Positions 10,039 to 19,428 of a DNA stretch of 38,178 bases are shown here, piece by piece. The position numbers were made by a program, and so were the translations under genes. The notes below the pieces were generated by a model. It saw nothing but the letters and a program-made list of their open reading frames with translations, had not been told where the DNA came from and ran no database searches. Source of the DNA: an uncultured bacterium (lineage in GTDB: Bacteria > Patescibacteriota > Minisyncoccia > Phycocordibacterales > UBA918); assembly GCA_950073265.1 (NCBI GenBank), contig CATMPJ010000007.1:1-38178 (forward strand). Reading direction: 5' to 3'. Position 1 is the first letter of the stretch. Each line of letters starts with the position of its first letter.

Positions 10039-11004
10039 TTAGTCTTCTAGTTTAAGGTTAAGGCCAGCAAGGAGTTCGACAATTTCTTCTAGTGCTTTCG
10101 GTCCTACACCATCGAGCGCAAGAATATCATCTTTTTTCTTTCGCACAAGGCCTCCAATAGTTCGAATCGAAGCAGATTCTAAAGCCTCTAATGTACGAGC
10201 GCTAAGATCTAGTGTCTCGATACGAGTCTTAAGTACTTCCTGATCTGGTTCAGGCTCTACTTCCGCTGGTACGGCAGCAGTTTCTTCTGATTTAGAACCA
10301 TGTTGTTCTTCGTCTTGAAAACCAATCACAGACTTAAGTTGGTGGACCATAATTTCCACTGCGTTCTCGAGTGCTTCACGTGGAGAGTAGGTGCCATCTG
10401 TTTCAATGGTGATGCGGAGACGGTTATAGTCAGTTCGATCGCCAACACGCATGTTTTCGACTTCGTAGTTTGCACGACGAATTGGAGTGAATACCGCATC
10501 AAGTGCAATTGCCCCAATTTCCATTTTTTCTTTAGCGTGGATTTCTCGTGGGACATAGCCAAGACCTCGTTCTACCGTCAGTTCCATTTCGAGCTTAGTG
10601 CTCTTGTTGGTGATTTCGGCAATAACTTGTTCTGGATTAAGAATTTCAACCTGACTCGGAACCGTAAGATCGCCTGCTGTTACGACACCAGCGCCACTCT
10701 TTGAAAGAGTGATCTTAACCGCTTCGTCACTGTGAGATGCGAGTCGGACGCGTCGCAAATTGAGCAACATAACAATAACGTCTTCTTTCACTCCATCAAG
10801 ACTTGAGAACTCGTGTTCAACGCCGTTAATCTTTACTTGGGTGATAGCTGCTCCTGGTAAAGAAGATAGAATAATTCGGCGAAGTGAGTTACCGAGTGTG
10901 TGTCCGTAGCCTGGATAGAGGCCGTCAATTTCGAATACTCCTTTATTATCTTCTTCTTTTACGACGCGCGGCTTTGACGGGAGGGTTACATTTGTTTCCA
11001 ACAT
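10039..11004 (-). CDS. rpoA: DNA-directed RNA polymerase subunit alpha
   Basis: YPGYGHTLGNSLRRIILSSLPGAAIT...; helix-hairpin-helix C-terminal domain present. Confidence 0.98.
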   Translation of the reverse strand: MLETNVTLPSKPRVVKEEDNKGVFEIDGLYPGYGHTLGNSLRRIILSSLPGAAITQVKINGVEHEFSSLDGVKEDVIVMLLNLRRVRLASHSDEAVKITLSKSGAGVVTAGDLTVPSQVEILNPEQVIAEITNKSTKLEMELTVERGLGYVPREIHAKEKMEIGAIALDAVFTPIRRANYEVENMRVGDRTDYNRLRITIETDGTYSPREALENAVEIMVHQLKSVIGFQDEEQHGSKSEETAAVPAEVEPEPDQEVLKTRIETLDLSARTLEALESASIRTIGGLVRKKKDDILALDGVGPKALEEIVELLAGLNLKLED

Positions 11005-11039
11005 ATTGTGTATACCTAAATTACTATTACTAATTACTC

Positions 11040-11651
11040 CTATCGACTGTAGAATTCCATTACTTGTTCAGGATCAAACAGTGTTTCAGCCGGATTGTAG
11101 ACAGGCGCACCTTTAACGGTACCTTCTAATTTTTTAGCATCAAAGCTAACCCAGGCTGGTACACCCGCAGCTTCATGGGTGTCAGCTAAGTTAACAAAAA
11201 GTGCTGATTGACGACTACCTTCTCGCACAGTGATAACATCACCGGTGCGTACTTTGTGAGATGGGACATTTAATCGCTTTCCGTTAACGATAATGTGACC
11301 ATGAGAGACGATCTGTCGAGCAAGTCGACGCGTTTTAGCAAGTCCCATTCGATAAATAACATTGTCGAGTCGACGTTCAAGTCGATCCATAAGGATGGTT
11401 ACTGGCTGGTGTCCTTCTTTTGCTACTGCTTCGTCAACATAGCGACGCAGCTGTTTTTCAGTAATACCATACGTAAAGCGCATTTTTTGCTTTTCAATGA
11501 GCTGGCGCTTGTAATCACTCATTTGCCCAGGACGGCGATTGCCACGGCGACCACCGCGAGCTAGAGAAAGTTCAAACTTCTGTGACTGAGTCTTTTCGAA
11601 GATTGGTGCTCCAAGGCGCTTTGCAATTTTAAATTTTGGTCCGATTTTCAT
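11040..11651 (-). CDS. rpsD: 30S ribosomal protein uS4
   Basis: S4 domain RLDNVIYRMGLAKTRRLARQIVSHGHIIVNGKRLNVPS. Confidence 0.97.
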   Translation of the reverse strand: MKIGPKFKIAKRLGAPIFEKTQSQKFELSLARGGRRGNRRPGQMSDYKRQLIEKQKMRFTYGITEKQLRRYVDEAVAKEGHQPVTILMDRLERRLDNVIYRMGLAKTRRLARQIVSHGHIIVNGKRLNVPSHKVRTGDVITVREGSRQSALFVNLADTHEAAGVPAWVSFDAKKLEGTVKGAPVYNPAETLFDPEQVMEFYSR

Positions 11652-11664
11652 ATACTAATAGTGA

Positions 11665-12096
11665 TTACACGCGGCGCGCTTTCTTAGGTCGAGGGCCATT
11701 AAATGGTACAGGTGTCATATCAGTGATACGTGTCACTGCAATTCCCTTACCAGCAAAGGCACGGAGCGCGGATTCTCGGCCAGCTCCAACGCCTCGCACG
11801 ATGACCTCAGCTTCCTTCATGCCCATCTGTTGAGCTTTCTCACCAATAATTTCACCAACTTTAGCAGCAGCGAAAGGGGTGCTCTTTCGAGAACCTTTAA
11901 AACCAAGAGCTCCTGAAGAAGCTGCCATTACAGCATTTCCTTTAGGGTCAGTTAAAGTTACTAGCGTGTTGTTAAACGTCGCTAGAATATTAAGCTTTCC
12001 TGAAGCTAGTTTACGCTTTGGTATGCGATTTAGAGCGCGTGATGTTCCGGCGATGTCAGAACCTCCACTCTTTTTCATTATACGTTTCTTACCCAT
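11665..12096 (-). CDS. rpsK: 30S ribosomal protein uS11
   Basis: LATFNNTLVTLTDPKGNAVMAASSGALGFKGSRKSTPFAA. Confidence 0.97.
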   Translation of the reverse strand: MGKKRIMKKSGGSDIAGTSRALNRIPKRKLASGKLNILATFNNTLVTLTDPKGNAVMAASSGALGFKGSRKSTPFAAAKVGEIIGEKAQQMGMKEAEVIVRGVGAGRESALRAFAGKGIAVTRITDMTPVPFNGPRPKKARRV

Positions 12097-12130
12097 ATGT
12101 CGTTACGATACAAATACTAATAAACTCACT

Positions 12131-12508
12131 CTATGTTTTTTCGAGCTTACGACGACCGCTACCCATAGTCTTTTTAGCACCCTTAAGTGTGCGAGAGTTT
12201 GTTTTGGTGCGCTGTCCGCGAGCTGGTAATCGTTTTGCATGGCGTGAACCACGATAAGCATCGATATCTTTTAAACGCTTGATATTAGCTGCTACTTCGC
12301 GACGGAGTTCACCCTCAATACGAAATGACTCAACTTTCTCACGAATTGCATTCTCTTGCTCAGTAGTAAGCTCAGAGGGCTTTGTGGTGGTAGGAATAGA
12401 GAGTTCTTCAAGGATGTCTTTAGCACGTGAAAGACCAATGCCGTACACTGCGGTTAGCGCATATGACAGTTGTTTGTTGTCGGGAATGGTTATACCAGAA
12501 ATTCTCAT
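12131..12508 (-). CDS. rpsM: 30S ribosomal protein uS13
   Basis: MRISGITIPDNKQLSYALTAVYGIG...YRGSRHAKRLPARGQRTKTNSRT. Confidence 0.97.
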   Translation of the reverse strand: MRISGITIPDNKQLSYALTAVYGIGLSRAKDILEELSIPTTTKPSELTTEQENAIREKVESFRIEGELRREVAANIKRLKDIDAYRGSRHAKRLPARGQRTKTNSRTLKGAKKTMGSGRRKLEKT

Positions 12509-12519
12509 ATGTATTGCGT

Positions 12520-12636
12520 TTAGCCTTGCCGCTGCTTATTGCGGGGCTTTTTCTTGTTAATGACGTATACCACGCCGCGACGCTTCACAATGATGTCGTC
12601 AGCGCTACGCTTTTTGACTGATGATTTTACCTTCAT
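12520..12636 (-). CDS. rpmJ: 50S ribosomal protein bL36 (Cys-less)
   Basis: [38 protein letters not shown]; real start internal to the longer track ORF. Confidence 0.93.
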   Translation of the reverse strand: MKVKSSVKKRSADDIIVKRRGVVYVINKKKPRNKQRQG

Positions 12637-12652
12637 AAAATAAAAAACACTC

Positions 12653-12880
12653 TTAAATTCGTTTGGTGATGCGAGCTTTACCACCGTATGGATCAACGAC
12701 CATTCCCACTTTGTCGCCAACGAGAACGCGAATGCGGAATCTGCGCATACGTCCAGACAGATACGCTAAAACGGGTTCGTTTTCGCCCTCTACATTGACA
12801 CGGAAAAGTGTATTCGGCAGTGCTTCTTCCACCACCCCATACAATAAGTCGTCGTTATTTGTTGAACTCTCTTGATCCAT
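12653..12880 (-). CDS. infA: Translation initiation factor IF-1
   Basis: [44 protein letters not shown]; first gene of the alpha operon. Confidence 0.96.
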   Translation of the reverse strand: MDQESSTNNDDLLYGVVEEALPNTLFRVNVEGENEPVLAYLSGRMRRFRIRVLVGDKVGMVVDPYGGKARITKRI

Positions 12881-12892
12881 TAAACGACGGTG

Positions 12893-12921
12893 AGTCTAAC
12901 AAAAATATTAGAAGGCGTCAA
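12893..12921 (-). promoter_or_regulatory. Sigma70-type promoter of the infA/alpha operon
   Basis: TTGACG (12921-12916) - 17 nt - TAGACT (12898-12893); predicted +1 near 12886, ATG at 12880. Confidence 0.8.
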
Positions 12922-12947
12922 CACTTTATACCCAGTTTCATTCAAAA

Positions 12948-14267
12948 TTACTCGCTTCGAAGCTCTTCAGTGACTTTAATATCTTCGGGATCATCAGGGA
13001 ATGTGCGTTTCCAGAACGGAGTGATGCTAACACGAGCGCCGTCGATACCAGGATAAGCAGATATTGCGTTATTAACTGCTGTTTTCGGCAAGCCTGCCAA
13101 GTCTTTTTTCAATTTCTCTACATCGTATTCCCAAACGAGCAGAGGTTTTCCTGATAATGTGAAGGTTAGAGATTCTTCATTGCGGATAACAGAAGAGCTC
13201 GTCGTGGCATTTGAATAATTAAATACTAATGCGCTTGGATCTTCAACCCGTACTGGACCGCCGTCATAAGTAGGTACGGTTTCCTCAGCCAAGAAGGCTC
13301 CGAAGTCTGTCGCATTAAATAATGGTATCTGTAGCACTGCTTGCTCCTTTATAGTAACGAGACCTTCACCATATTCAACCGCAGGTAATTGGTTGTAACT
13401 AATAGCAACAGAACCAGGGAACGCTATAAATCCGGCGGGTCTTTCTGAATCTACTCGAGCCAGTAAAGCATCTCGAAGCTGCAGCTGCAATTCTTGTCGG
13501 GCTGTTTGCAGTTCATTTTCTTCGATTTGATATTGTGGACCCGCAAAACCACCAGTGAACGCTTCACCATTTTCAGCATACATTGCGTCATATAGGTCAT
13601 TTAGGCCTGATTCTTCAAATCCTGGAATATCAAAACGCGTCCCAGCTGCAAGGTTGTAGGCTTCACCGATATCGTCTGCAAATACTTCAGCTCGCACACT
13701 GCCAGGTGCTGAATCAGACGCACCGGGTACGACTACCGACTCAGTAATACGGTATATCAAACCATCAGGGCTTCGAAAGCGGGTATTTTTTATGAGTCGC
13801 TCAGAACCAGGTGTCGTCTTAAAAATCTCGAGGGTTCCGGTTGCTAATTCCTCAACCTCTACTTGACCGGAAGCTTTAACCTGGCTTTCGGCGGTTGACT
13901 CCAGTGTCATGATTTCGTAGGTTAGCTCACCAGCCCGGTTATCGGGATAAGCAGTAAACTCACTATTGATATTCGGTGTTCGGTTTTCTGGATAAATTGT
14001 TAACTCTGTTTTTCCAAGCACAGCACTCAGACCAAGCGCACTTCCAACAATCACGAAGAAGACAATCGCTGCATAAAGGACAGTCCTGCTCTTTTTTTCT
14101 GATTTATGTCTAAAGGGAGTATGCGGTACGTTATTTTTAGGGGGTTGCGTTATGTTAATTACTTCATCTTCTTCTTTTTCCTCATCGATATGTGCTGGCG
14201 GCGCAACAGGACGACGCTTTTTTGGTTCGACAGGGCGAATATCTTGTAGGTTCCATTTTTGTGACAT
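12948..14267 (-). CDS. Single-TM protein with Baseplate_J-like domain
   Basis: Pro/charged cytoplasmic N-terminus, one TM (TVLYAAIVFFVIVGSALGLSAVLG), then VVVPGASDSAPGSVRAEVFADDIGEAYNLAAGTRFDIPGFE resembling Baseplate_J-like domains. Confidence 0.6.
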   Translation of the reverse strand: MSQKWNLQDIRPVEPKKRRPVAPPAHIDEEKEEDEVINITQPPKNNVPHTPFRHKSEKKSRTVLYAAIVFFVIVGSALGLSAVLGKTELTIYPENRTPNINSEFTAYPDNRAGELTYEIMTLESTAESQVKASGQVEVEELATGTLEIFKTTPGSERLIKNTRFRSPDGLIYRITESVVVPGASDSAPGSVRAEVFADDIGEAYNLAAGTRFDIPGFEESGLNDLYDAMYAENGEAFTGGFAGPQYQIEENELQTARQELQLQLRDALLARVDSERPAGFIAFPGSVAISYNQLPAVEYGEGLVTIKEQAVLQIPLFNATDFGAFLAEETVPTYDGGPVRVEDPSALVFNYSNATTSSSVIRNEESLTFTLSGKPLLVWEYDVEKLKKDLAGLPKTAVNNAISAYPGIDGARVSITPFWKRTFPDDPEDIKVTEELRSE

Positions 14268-14327
14268 AGATAGGTAAAGTATAGCGCATCAATAGAATGC
14301 TGTCGCTTCATGTTTTGTGGAAGAAAA

Positions 14328-15539
14328 TTAATGCTCAATGGTAAAGCAGTGATTCCCAGTGTGATAGAAAAAAGCACTTATTAACAAAGACTGATCCCTT
14401 TTTGCTACGAGTTCTTCGGCACTAAAACTGCTTAGTGCTTCATTAACATCAGTTATGACGGGAGACATTTTTAGCGCTTGTTTTGAAGCCATAGTTATAA
14501 ATTCACTAATGAGTGAACCTGTATTTTTGGCACTATGAATCAGCATCTGCCGTGGTGCTGCTAGTTCATCACCAGTCTCGAGAAGTAGTTCCTGTAACCT
14601 TGCTATATAAGAGCTAAAGAGTTGCTCAATCTCTCGCTGTTTTTCTTTTTTAAAGGTTGAAACATACTCTTCAATATTTTCACTATAAAGGTGTCTGAGG
14701 GACTCTGTAAGAGGGTCACCGGTGATTGCTGAAAGTTCGCGTGCTAGTGAGTACAAACCAAATGGTGTGTGGGTAACATAGGAAAGCACCCCTTCGCGTA
14801 GTACAGAAATTTCAGTAGCTTCGTAGGTAACGTCTATCAGCGCGACGTTTTTGTGTTTTGGTATCACATCACGCACAACACAGCTAAACACTGAAGCGTA
14901 CGTATATACTTCTAGTACTGCTGATTTAAACATTTTTTTCTGTAAATCTCTGAGTGTATCTAGTATGTATGAGTGGACCATCATGCTGGTGTGCACAAGA
15001 GATATTTTCTTCGCTTCTTTACCTAGTGGCGTTTGTACGGAATATCCATTTAAAAACGTATGCATGGTTGCTTTAGAAGCAGTTTCCAAACCAAGGTCTG
15101 TAACAACCTTGCTCTCTGCTAGTGCTTCTTCGGTCTGTGTTGTGGCTTTCTTTGCAAGCTTGTCTAACAATTCTTGACCAACGGTGAAAGTGTGATCTGA
15201 CTCGTAGTGTATCTTCTTTGTAACCGTGTAAGACCAAGGAGCCGCAACCGTGCATTGCATCGTTGTTATTCTTGCTTTGGGTGCGTGTTGAGAGAGAGCT
15301 AATTGTCCATTGGTTTCAAAATCAAGCAAAATATTTATTAGGGCTGTTAGAACAGATTTTGAACTCTCTTTAAGATTATCTACATTTCGCAAAGCAGCCG
15401 TCTCCCGTTTACTCCAGATAATATCTGGGGAGTCACTATGAGGCTTGGATGAAACAATAGCTACAGAAGCGCTACCTGATCCGATCTCTATCAGAACACC
15501 GTAACGTTCCCCGTTTGTCGTGCTGGCAAATAAACTCAT
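14328..15539 (-). CDS. Actin-like ATPase fold protein (PilM/FtsA-like)
   Basis: YGVLIEIGSGSASVAIVSS N-terminal phosphate-1-like motif and NVALIDVTYEATEISVLREGVLSYVTHTPFG second-lobe motif; start at MSLFAST follows a TATAAT box. Confidence 0.5.
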   Translation of the reverse strand: MSLFASTTNGERYGVLIEIGSGSASVAIVSSKPHSDSPDIIWSKRETAALRNVDNLKESSKSVLTALINILLDFETNGQLALSQHAPKARITTMQCTVAAPWSYTVTKKIHYESDHTFTVGQELLDKLAKKATTQTEEALAESKVVTDLGLETASKATMHTFLNGYSVQTPLGKEAKKISLVHTSMMVHSYILDTLRDLQKKMFKSAVLEVYTYASVFSCVVRDVIPKHKNVALIDVTYEATEISVLREGVLSYVTHTPFGLYSLARELSAITGDPLTESLRHLYSENIEEYVSTFKKEKQREIEQLFSSYIARLQELLLETGDELAAPRQMLIHSAKNTGSLISEFITMASKQALKMSPVITDVNEALSSFSAEELVAKRDQSLLISAFFYHTGNHCFTIEH

Positions 15540-15598
15540 AGCAATACCACCCATTATACTGGGTGTGTATTGCTTGTCGGTAGTTTTGCGTGGATAGA

Positions 15599-17575
15599 CT
15601 ATTCAAGAACGGCTTTGATGCGACGAACACCCGCCGAAGAAGACTCTTCCTTTTTAATTTTAAAGGTGCCTTTAATGTCCTCTAGTTTTTCTACATGAGG
15701 CCCACCACATAGTTCGCGAGAGAAAATCGTACCATCGTTGCCAGTGACAGTGTACACTTTCACTTCGTCTGGATACCTATCCCAGAAACTCCCCTCCACG
15801 GTTGGGTCTTCGTGTGCAGTATCTTTAGCCATAGTTTCAATACTCACTGCGCCCCCGGTTTGAATAGCGTTATTTACCCAGGTCTCAATCTCGTCAAGTT
15901 TAAAGCGCTCAATTTTTTCTGGATGAGTAAAATCAAAGCGTAGACGTTCTCCGGTGATATTTGAACCAGCCTGGTGGATATGATCACCAACAAGTGTACG
16001 CAAGGCAGCAAGCAGTAAGTGCGTGGCTGTGTGGTATTGAACAACTTTTTCTGAATGATCAGCTAAACCACCTTTAAATTTTTGCTCAGCGCCAGCCCGC
16101 GATTTCTCCTTATGCTCTTTCATGAGTTTTTCAAAGCCAGCTAAATCAACCTTTAGTCCTTTTTCAGCTGCAATTTCTTGTGTAAGTTCAATCGGGAAAC
16201 CGTAGGTGGTAAATAGTTCAAAAGCATTTTTTGCGCTAATCACCTTTTCAGCTTTTGCCTTTTGCTTCTTTTGTCCATAGAAAACTCGGTCTCTAATCCG
16301 AATCGCTACATTGTGTTTTTCGTCTGGCGTTTTTTTGAGTTTAAGATCTACTTTCAATGATATTTTATTGAATTGCTTTAGACCGTTCTCAAGCGTCTTT
16401 CGAAATTGCTGTTCTTCCGCAGCTATGGCATCAGTGATGTCATTTTCTTTATCAGAAAGGTATACGTAGTGTGCTTTGTACGTGTCAATAATGCTGTGTG
16501 CAAGGTTTTGTAGTTCACCGTCTGGCAACTCAATCTTGTCTGCGAAGCGGACAGCTCGACGCAGTAAGCGGCGTACAAAATAACCTTGTTCGCTATTGCT
16601 GGGTAATATGCCATCTGCAATCATAAATACCGCACCACGAACATGGTCAGTGATGATACGGAATGCTTCTAAGTGGTCTTGGTACTTTTTATCTGTAAGT
16701 GTTTCAATTTGCATGACGACATTTGCGAGTAAATCGACTTTAAACACATCAGGATCATTATTAACAGCTGCCGTAATGCGTTCTAATCCCCCACCGAAGT
16801 CAATGTTCTTAGCTTCTAGCTCACTAAAACTACCGTCTTCATTTTTGCGGTACTGCATGAAGACATTGTTGCCAATCTCAATAAAGCGGCCGCAATCGCA
16901 ATTAGGATGGCAGTGTTCTCCCCATTTAGGGTCGTGCGGAGTTCCAAAATCGTAAAACATTTCTGAGTCTGGACCGCCCGGCTCCCCCGCTGGCATATTA
17001 CTCGGTACACCCGCCCGGCTCCACCAATTTTTTTTGGCGTTGTAGTAGAAAATTCGCTCTCCTTCTTTCATGCCGCGCTCATAACCCCCAGTTTCAGTGC
17101 CGATATCAGAGATTTTGGCTTCAATCCCCTTTTCTGCAAACAGCTTTTGCCAAAGAGCTGGAGCCTCGTCGTCCTTAGAAATTCCCGCCGCTTCATCACC
17201 TCCGAATACAGTAATGTAGAGCTTATTAGGGTCGAGACCGAGTTCATCAATCAGAAACTCCCACATCCATGGAATTTGCTCTTGCTTGAAATAATCACCA
17301 AACGACCAATTACCGAGCATTTCAAAAAAGGTGGTGTGCCTATTGTCTCCAACTTCGTCAATATCTTCTGCGCGGAAGCACTTTTGAGAGTCCGTAACAC
17401 GAGAACCTTTAGGATGAGTCTCGCCTAGCAAGTACGGGAGCATGGATTGCATACCACTGCCGGTAAACAGCGTGGTTGGATCATTTTCAGGCACGATTGC
17501 AGCCGATGGCACAACGGCGTGCCCTTTCTTCTCCATGAATGCTAAATATTTGGCTCTAATTTCATTTCCGCTCAT
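15599..17575 (-). CDS. alaS: Alanyl-tRNA synthetase, short form lacking C-Ala/DHHA1 region
   Basis: MSGNEIRAKYLAFMEKKGHAVVPSAAIVP..NDPTTLFTGSGMQ, editing motifs HTATHLL and CGGPHV; protein ends soon after the editing domain. Confidence 0.95.
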   Translation of the reverse strand: MSGNEIRAKYLAFMEKKGHAVVPSAAIVPENDPTTLFTGSGMQSMLPYLLGETHPKGSRVTDSQKCFRAEDIDEVGDNRHTTFFEMLGNWSFGDYFKQEQIPWMWEFLIDELGLDPNKLYITVFGGDEAAGISKDDEAPALWQKLFAEKGIEAKISDIGTETGGYERGMKEGERIFYYNAKKNWWSRAGVPSNMPAGEPGGPDSEMFYDFGTPHDPKWGEHCHPNCDCGRFIEIGNNVFMQYRKNEDGSFSELEAKNIDFGGGLERITAAVNNDPDVFKVDLLANVVMQIETLTDKKYQDHLEAFRIITDHVRGAVFMIADGILPSNSEQGYFVRRLLRRAVRFADKIELPDGELQNLAHSIIDTYKAHYVYLSDKENDITDAIAAEEQQFRKTLENGLKQFNKISLKVDLKLKKTPDEKHNVAIRIRDRVFYGQKKQKAKAEKVISAKNAFELFTTYGFPIELTQEIAAEKGLKVDLAGFEKLMKEHKEKSRAGAEQKFKGGLADHSEKVVQYHTATHLLLAALRTLVGDHIHQAGSNITGERLRFDFTHPEKIERFKLDEIETWVNNAIQTGGAVSIETMAKDTAHEDPTVEGSFWDRYPDEVKVYTVTGNDGTIFSRELCGGPHVEKLEDIKGTFKIKKEESSSAGVRRIKAVLE

Positions 17576-17641
17576 ACAAAATATGTTGTGCAATACTAGC
17601 AAATACTACTGTCTAAAACAAACCACAAGCTATAAAACAAT

Positions 17642-18688
17642 TTAAAAAATTGGCTCGCGATTACCTTTTTTAAAGAAGTAACCTTCCAGTGAATATTTAT
17701 CGTAGCCATAACAGAAAAACGCAATTGGAATACCAATCAGAATGACATGAGGCCAGACTGCTTCCCCAAAGTACAGTAGTGATAGGGTCAAGAAAATGTT
17801 TAGAACCAAAGCAGTAAAACGAATTTCTAATCCCAGTATAAAAAATATACCGAGGGCAATTTCAATAAGTGCTGCGCCGAGTACGATAAACTCAGGGTTG
17901 AACCCAAACACACTAACTAAGTTATACTCATTGACTACCGTAATAGCTAACTGATTGTGTAATATTTTGGCATACACAGAAGCGTAAATCAGACTCGCTC
18001 CAAAACCAACTCGTAATATTAAAAATGCGAGTTCACCGTGTTTACTAGCTAATCCGTCAAACAAATTACGAGCAGTTTGAATAGTAATATGCTTATCTTT
18101 AAGTGACAGGCGATGTCCCCCAATAAATATAAGTACCAGCATTTCAGCAAAGTAGTTCAAGTAGGTGGCCATATACACCCCATGGTAAAAGAGCCCAACC
18201 GCAAATAGCAGCAAGCCAACCGTCCCAGAAAGTCTGGTATATAGGCCTAAAATCATACAAACACCAACCACGTACATGATGGCAACAACAACGGTTGTAA
18301 ACTGGCCGTACATAAGGTTTAGTGGCAATTCTGGACCAAACAATGCCTGGTTATAGGCACACATTAAAAAAGCTAAGCCAGCAGTTACTCTCGCGATAAA
18401 TGGTGCGTAATGCTTTAATTTTATTAAGTAACCGTCAAATTTCTTTTCTAACGGCGCAAAAATTGATACGGAAAATACGGTCGCGGCCAGTACCATAATC
18501 AACGCTGTCCAGATAATGGTGTCACTTAAATTGGCACGGATTACATCAATAAAGGACACCGGCGGCAACTGCTCTAGTGTCATAACTCTGTCTGGTTCAA
18601 GCACGTAGACCTCATGGGCAAAGGTGAATATAGGTGCTAGTAGCAGACAGCTTAGAAACAGGTAATACAGATGACGTAATTTTTGCAT
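17642..18688 (-). CDS. DoxX-like multi-TM membrane protein with signal peptide
   Basis: N-terminal signal-like segment ending TFAHE; repeated DoxX-like TM pattern (ARVTAGLAFLMCAYNQALFG, LAFLILRVGFGASLIYASVYAK). Confidence 0.65.
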   Translation of the reverse strand: MQKLRHLYYLFLSCLLLAPIFTFAHEVYVLEPDRVMTLEQLPPVSFIDVIRANLSDTIIWTALIMVLAATVFSVSIFAPLEKKFDGYLIKLKHYAPFIARVTAGLAFLMCAYNQALFGPELPLNLMYGQFTTVVVAIMYVVGVCMILGLYTRLSGTVGLLLFAVGLFYHGVYMATYLNYFAEMLVLIFIGGHRLSLKDKHITIQTARNLFDGLASKHGELAFLILRVGFGASLIYASVYAKILHNQLAITVVNEYNLVSVFGFNPEFIVLGAALIEIALGIFFILGLEIRFTALVLNIFLTLSLLYFGEAVWPHVILIGIPIAFFCYGYDKYSLEGYFFKKGNREPIF

Positions 18689-18693
18689 AATAA

Positions 18694-19422
18694 TTAATAC
18701 CCCTTAAATGGATCAGTGACGATGTCTGAAACTCCTTGCTGGTTTAGTTTTTTTCGAATGGCAGTCAGCATATTTGGTGAGCCTGAGATAAAGTATGTAG
18801 CTGCGCTACCATATTTTTGTATAGTAGCATCAATTGCGGAACTTACTTCTTCCTGTGTGTTTAGAAATTCAATAGTTAGTGAGCTAGATTTTGTGTACAA
18901 CATGAGTTCTTTTTTAAACAAATGAACGCCATTTTTACCTCCGTAGATTAAGTGGACATCATTTTGGCCTTCACTTTCCGTTGCAAGCGCTCCTAACAGA
19001 GCTCGAAATGGCGTAATACCTACACCACCTGCTATACCCACAATTATTTGCTTAGCGTTCTCAACATGAAATTCACCAACAGGACCTCGTATCTTAATTT
19101 GATCACCAGGTTTTAATTGCAGTAAACTTTGTTTATATAAACTAGGTTGTGGAGGAATATTAGTAGTGATTTGAATGCATTGTTCAGCCGTATTGGAAGC
19201 GATAGAAAAGACGCGCCACTGCTTCTTATCGGTACAATTTGGTAGATCAGAAAAAATTGCATGTTGACCAGCTTTCCAAGTTACCCCCTTTGGAATTTTA
19301 AAATAAAAGCTATATACTCCTTCATTCTCCTGCTCGCTCTTAATAAAAGATATTTTTTTGGTTCGCAACAACGCCCAATAATCGAACGGATGTGTGCAAA
19401 TTCGGTATAGTAAATTCCACAT
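18694..19422 (-). CDS. FAD/NAD(P)-binding ferredoxin-NADP reductase-like oxidoreductase
   Basis: RVFSIAS FAD-binding motif, GPVGEFHV, IVGIAGGVGITPFRALL NAD(P)-binding motif; 5 nt from the DoxX-like gene. Confidence 0.85.
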   Translation of the reverse strand: MWNLLYRICTHPFDYWALLRTKKISFIKSEQENEGVYSFYFKIPKGVTWKAGQHAIFSDLPNCTDKKQWRVFSIASNTAEQCIQITTNIPPQPSLYKQSLLQLKPGDQIKIRGPVGEFHVENAKQIIVGIAGGVGITPFRALLGALATESEGQNDVHLIYGGKNGVHLFKKELMLYTKSSSLTIEFLNTQEEVSSAIDATIQKYGSAATYFISGSPNMLTAIRKKLNQQGVSDIVTDPFKGY

Positions 19423-19428
19423 AATTCA

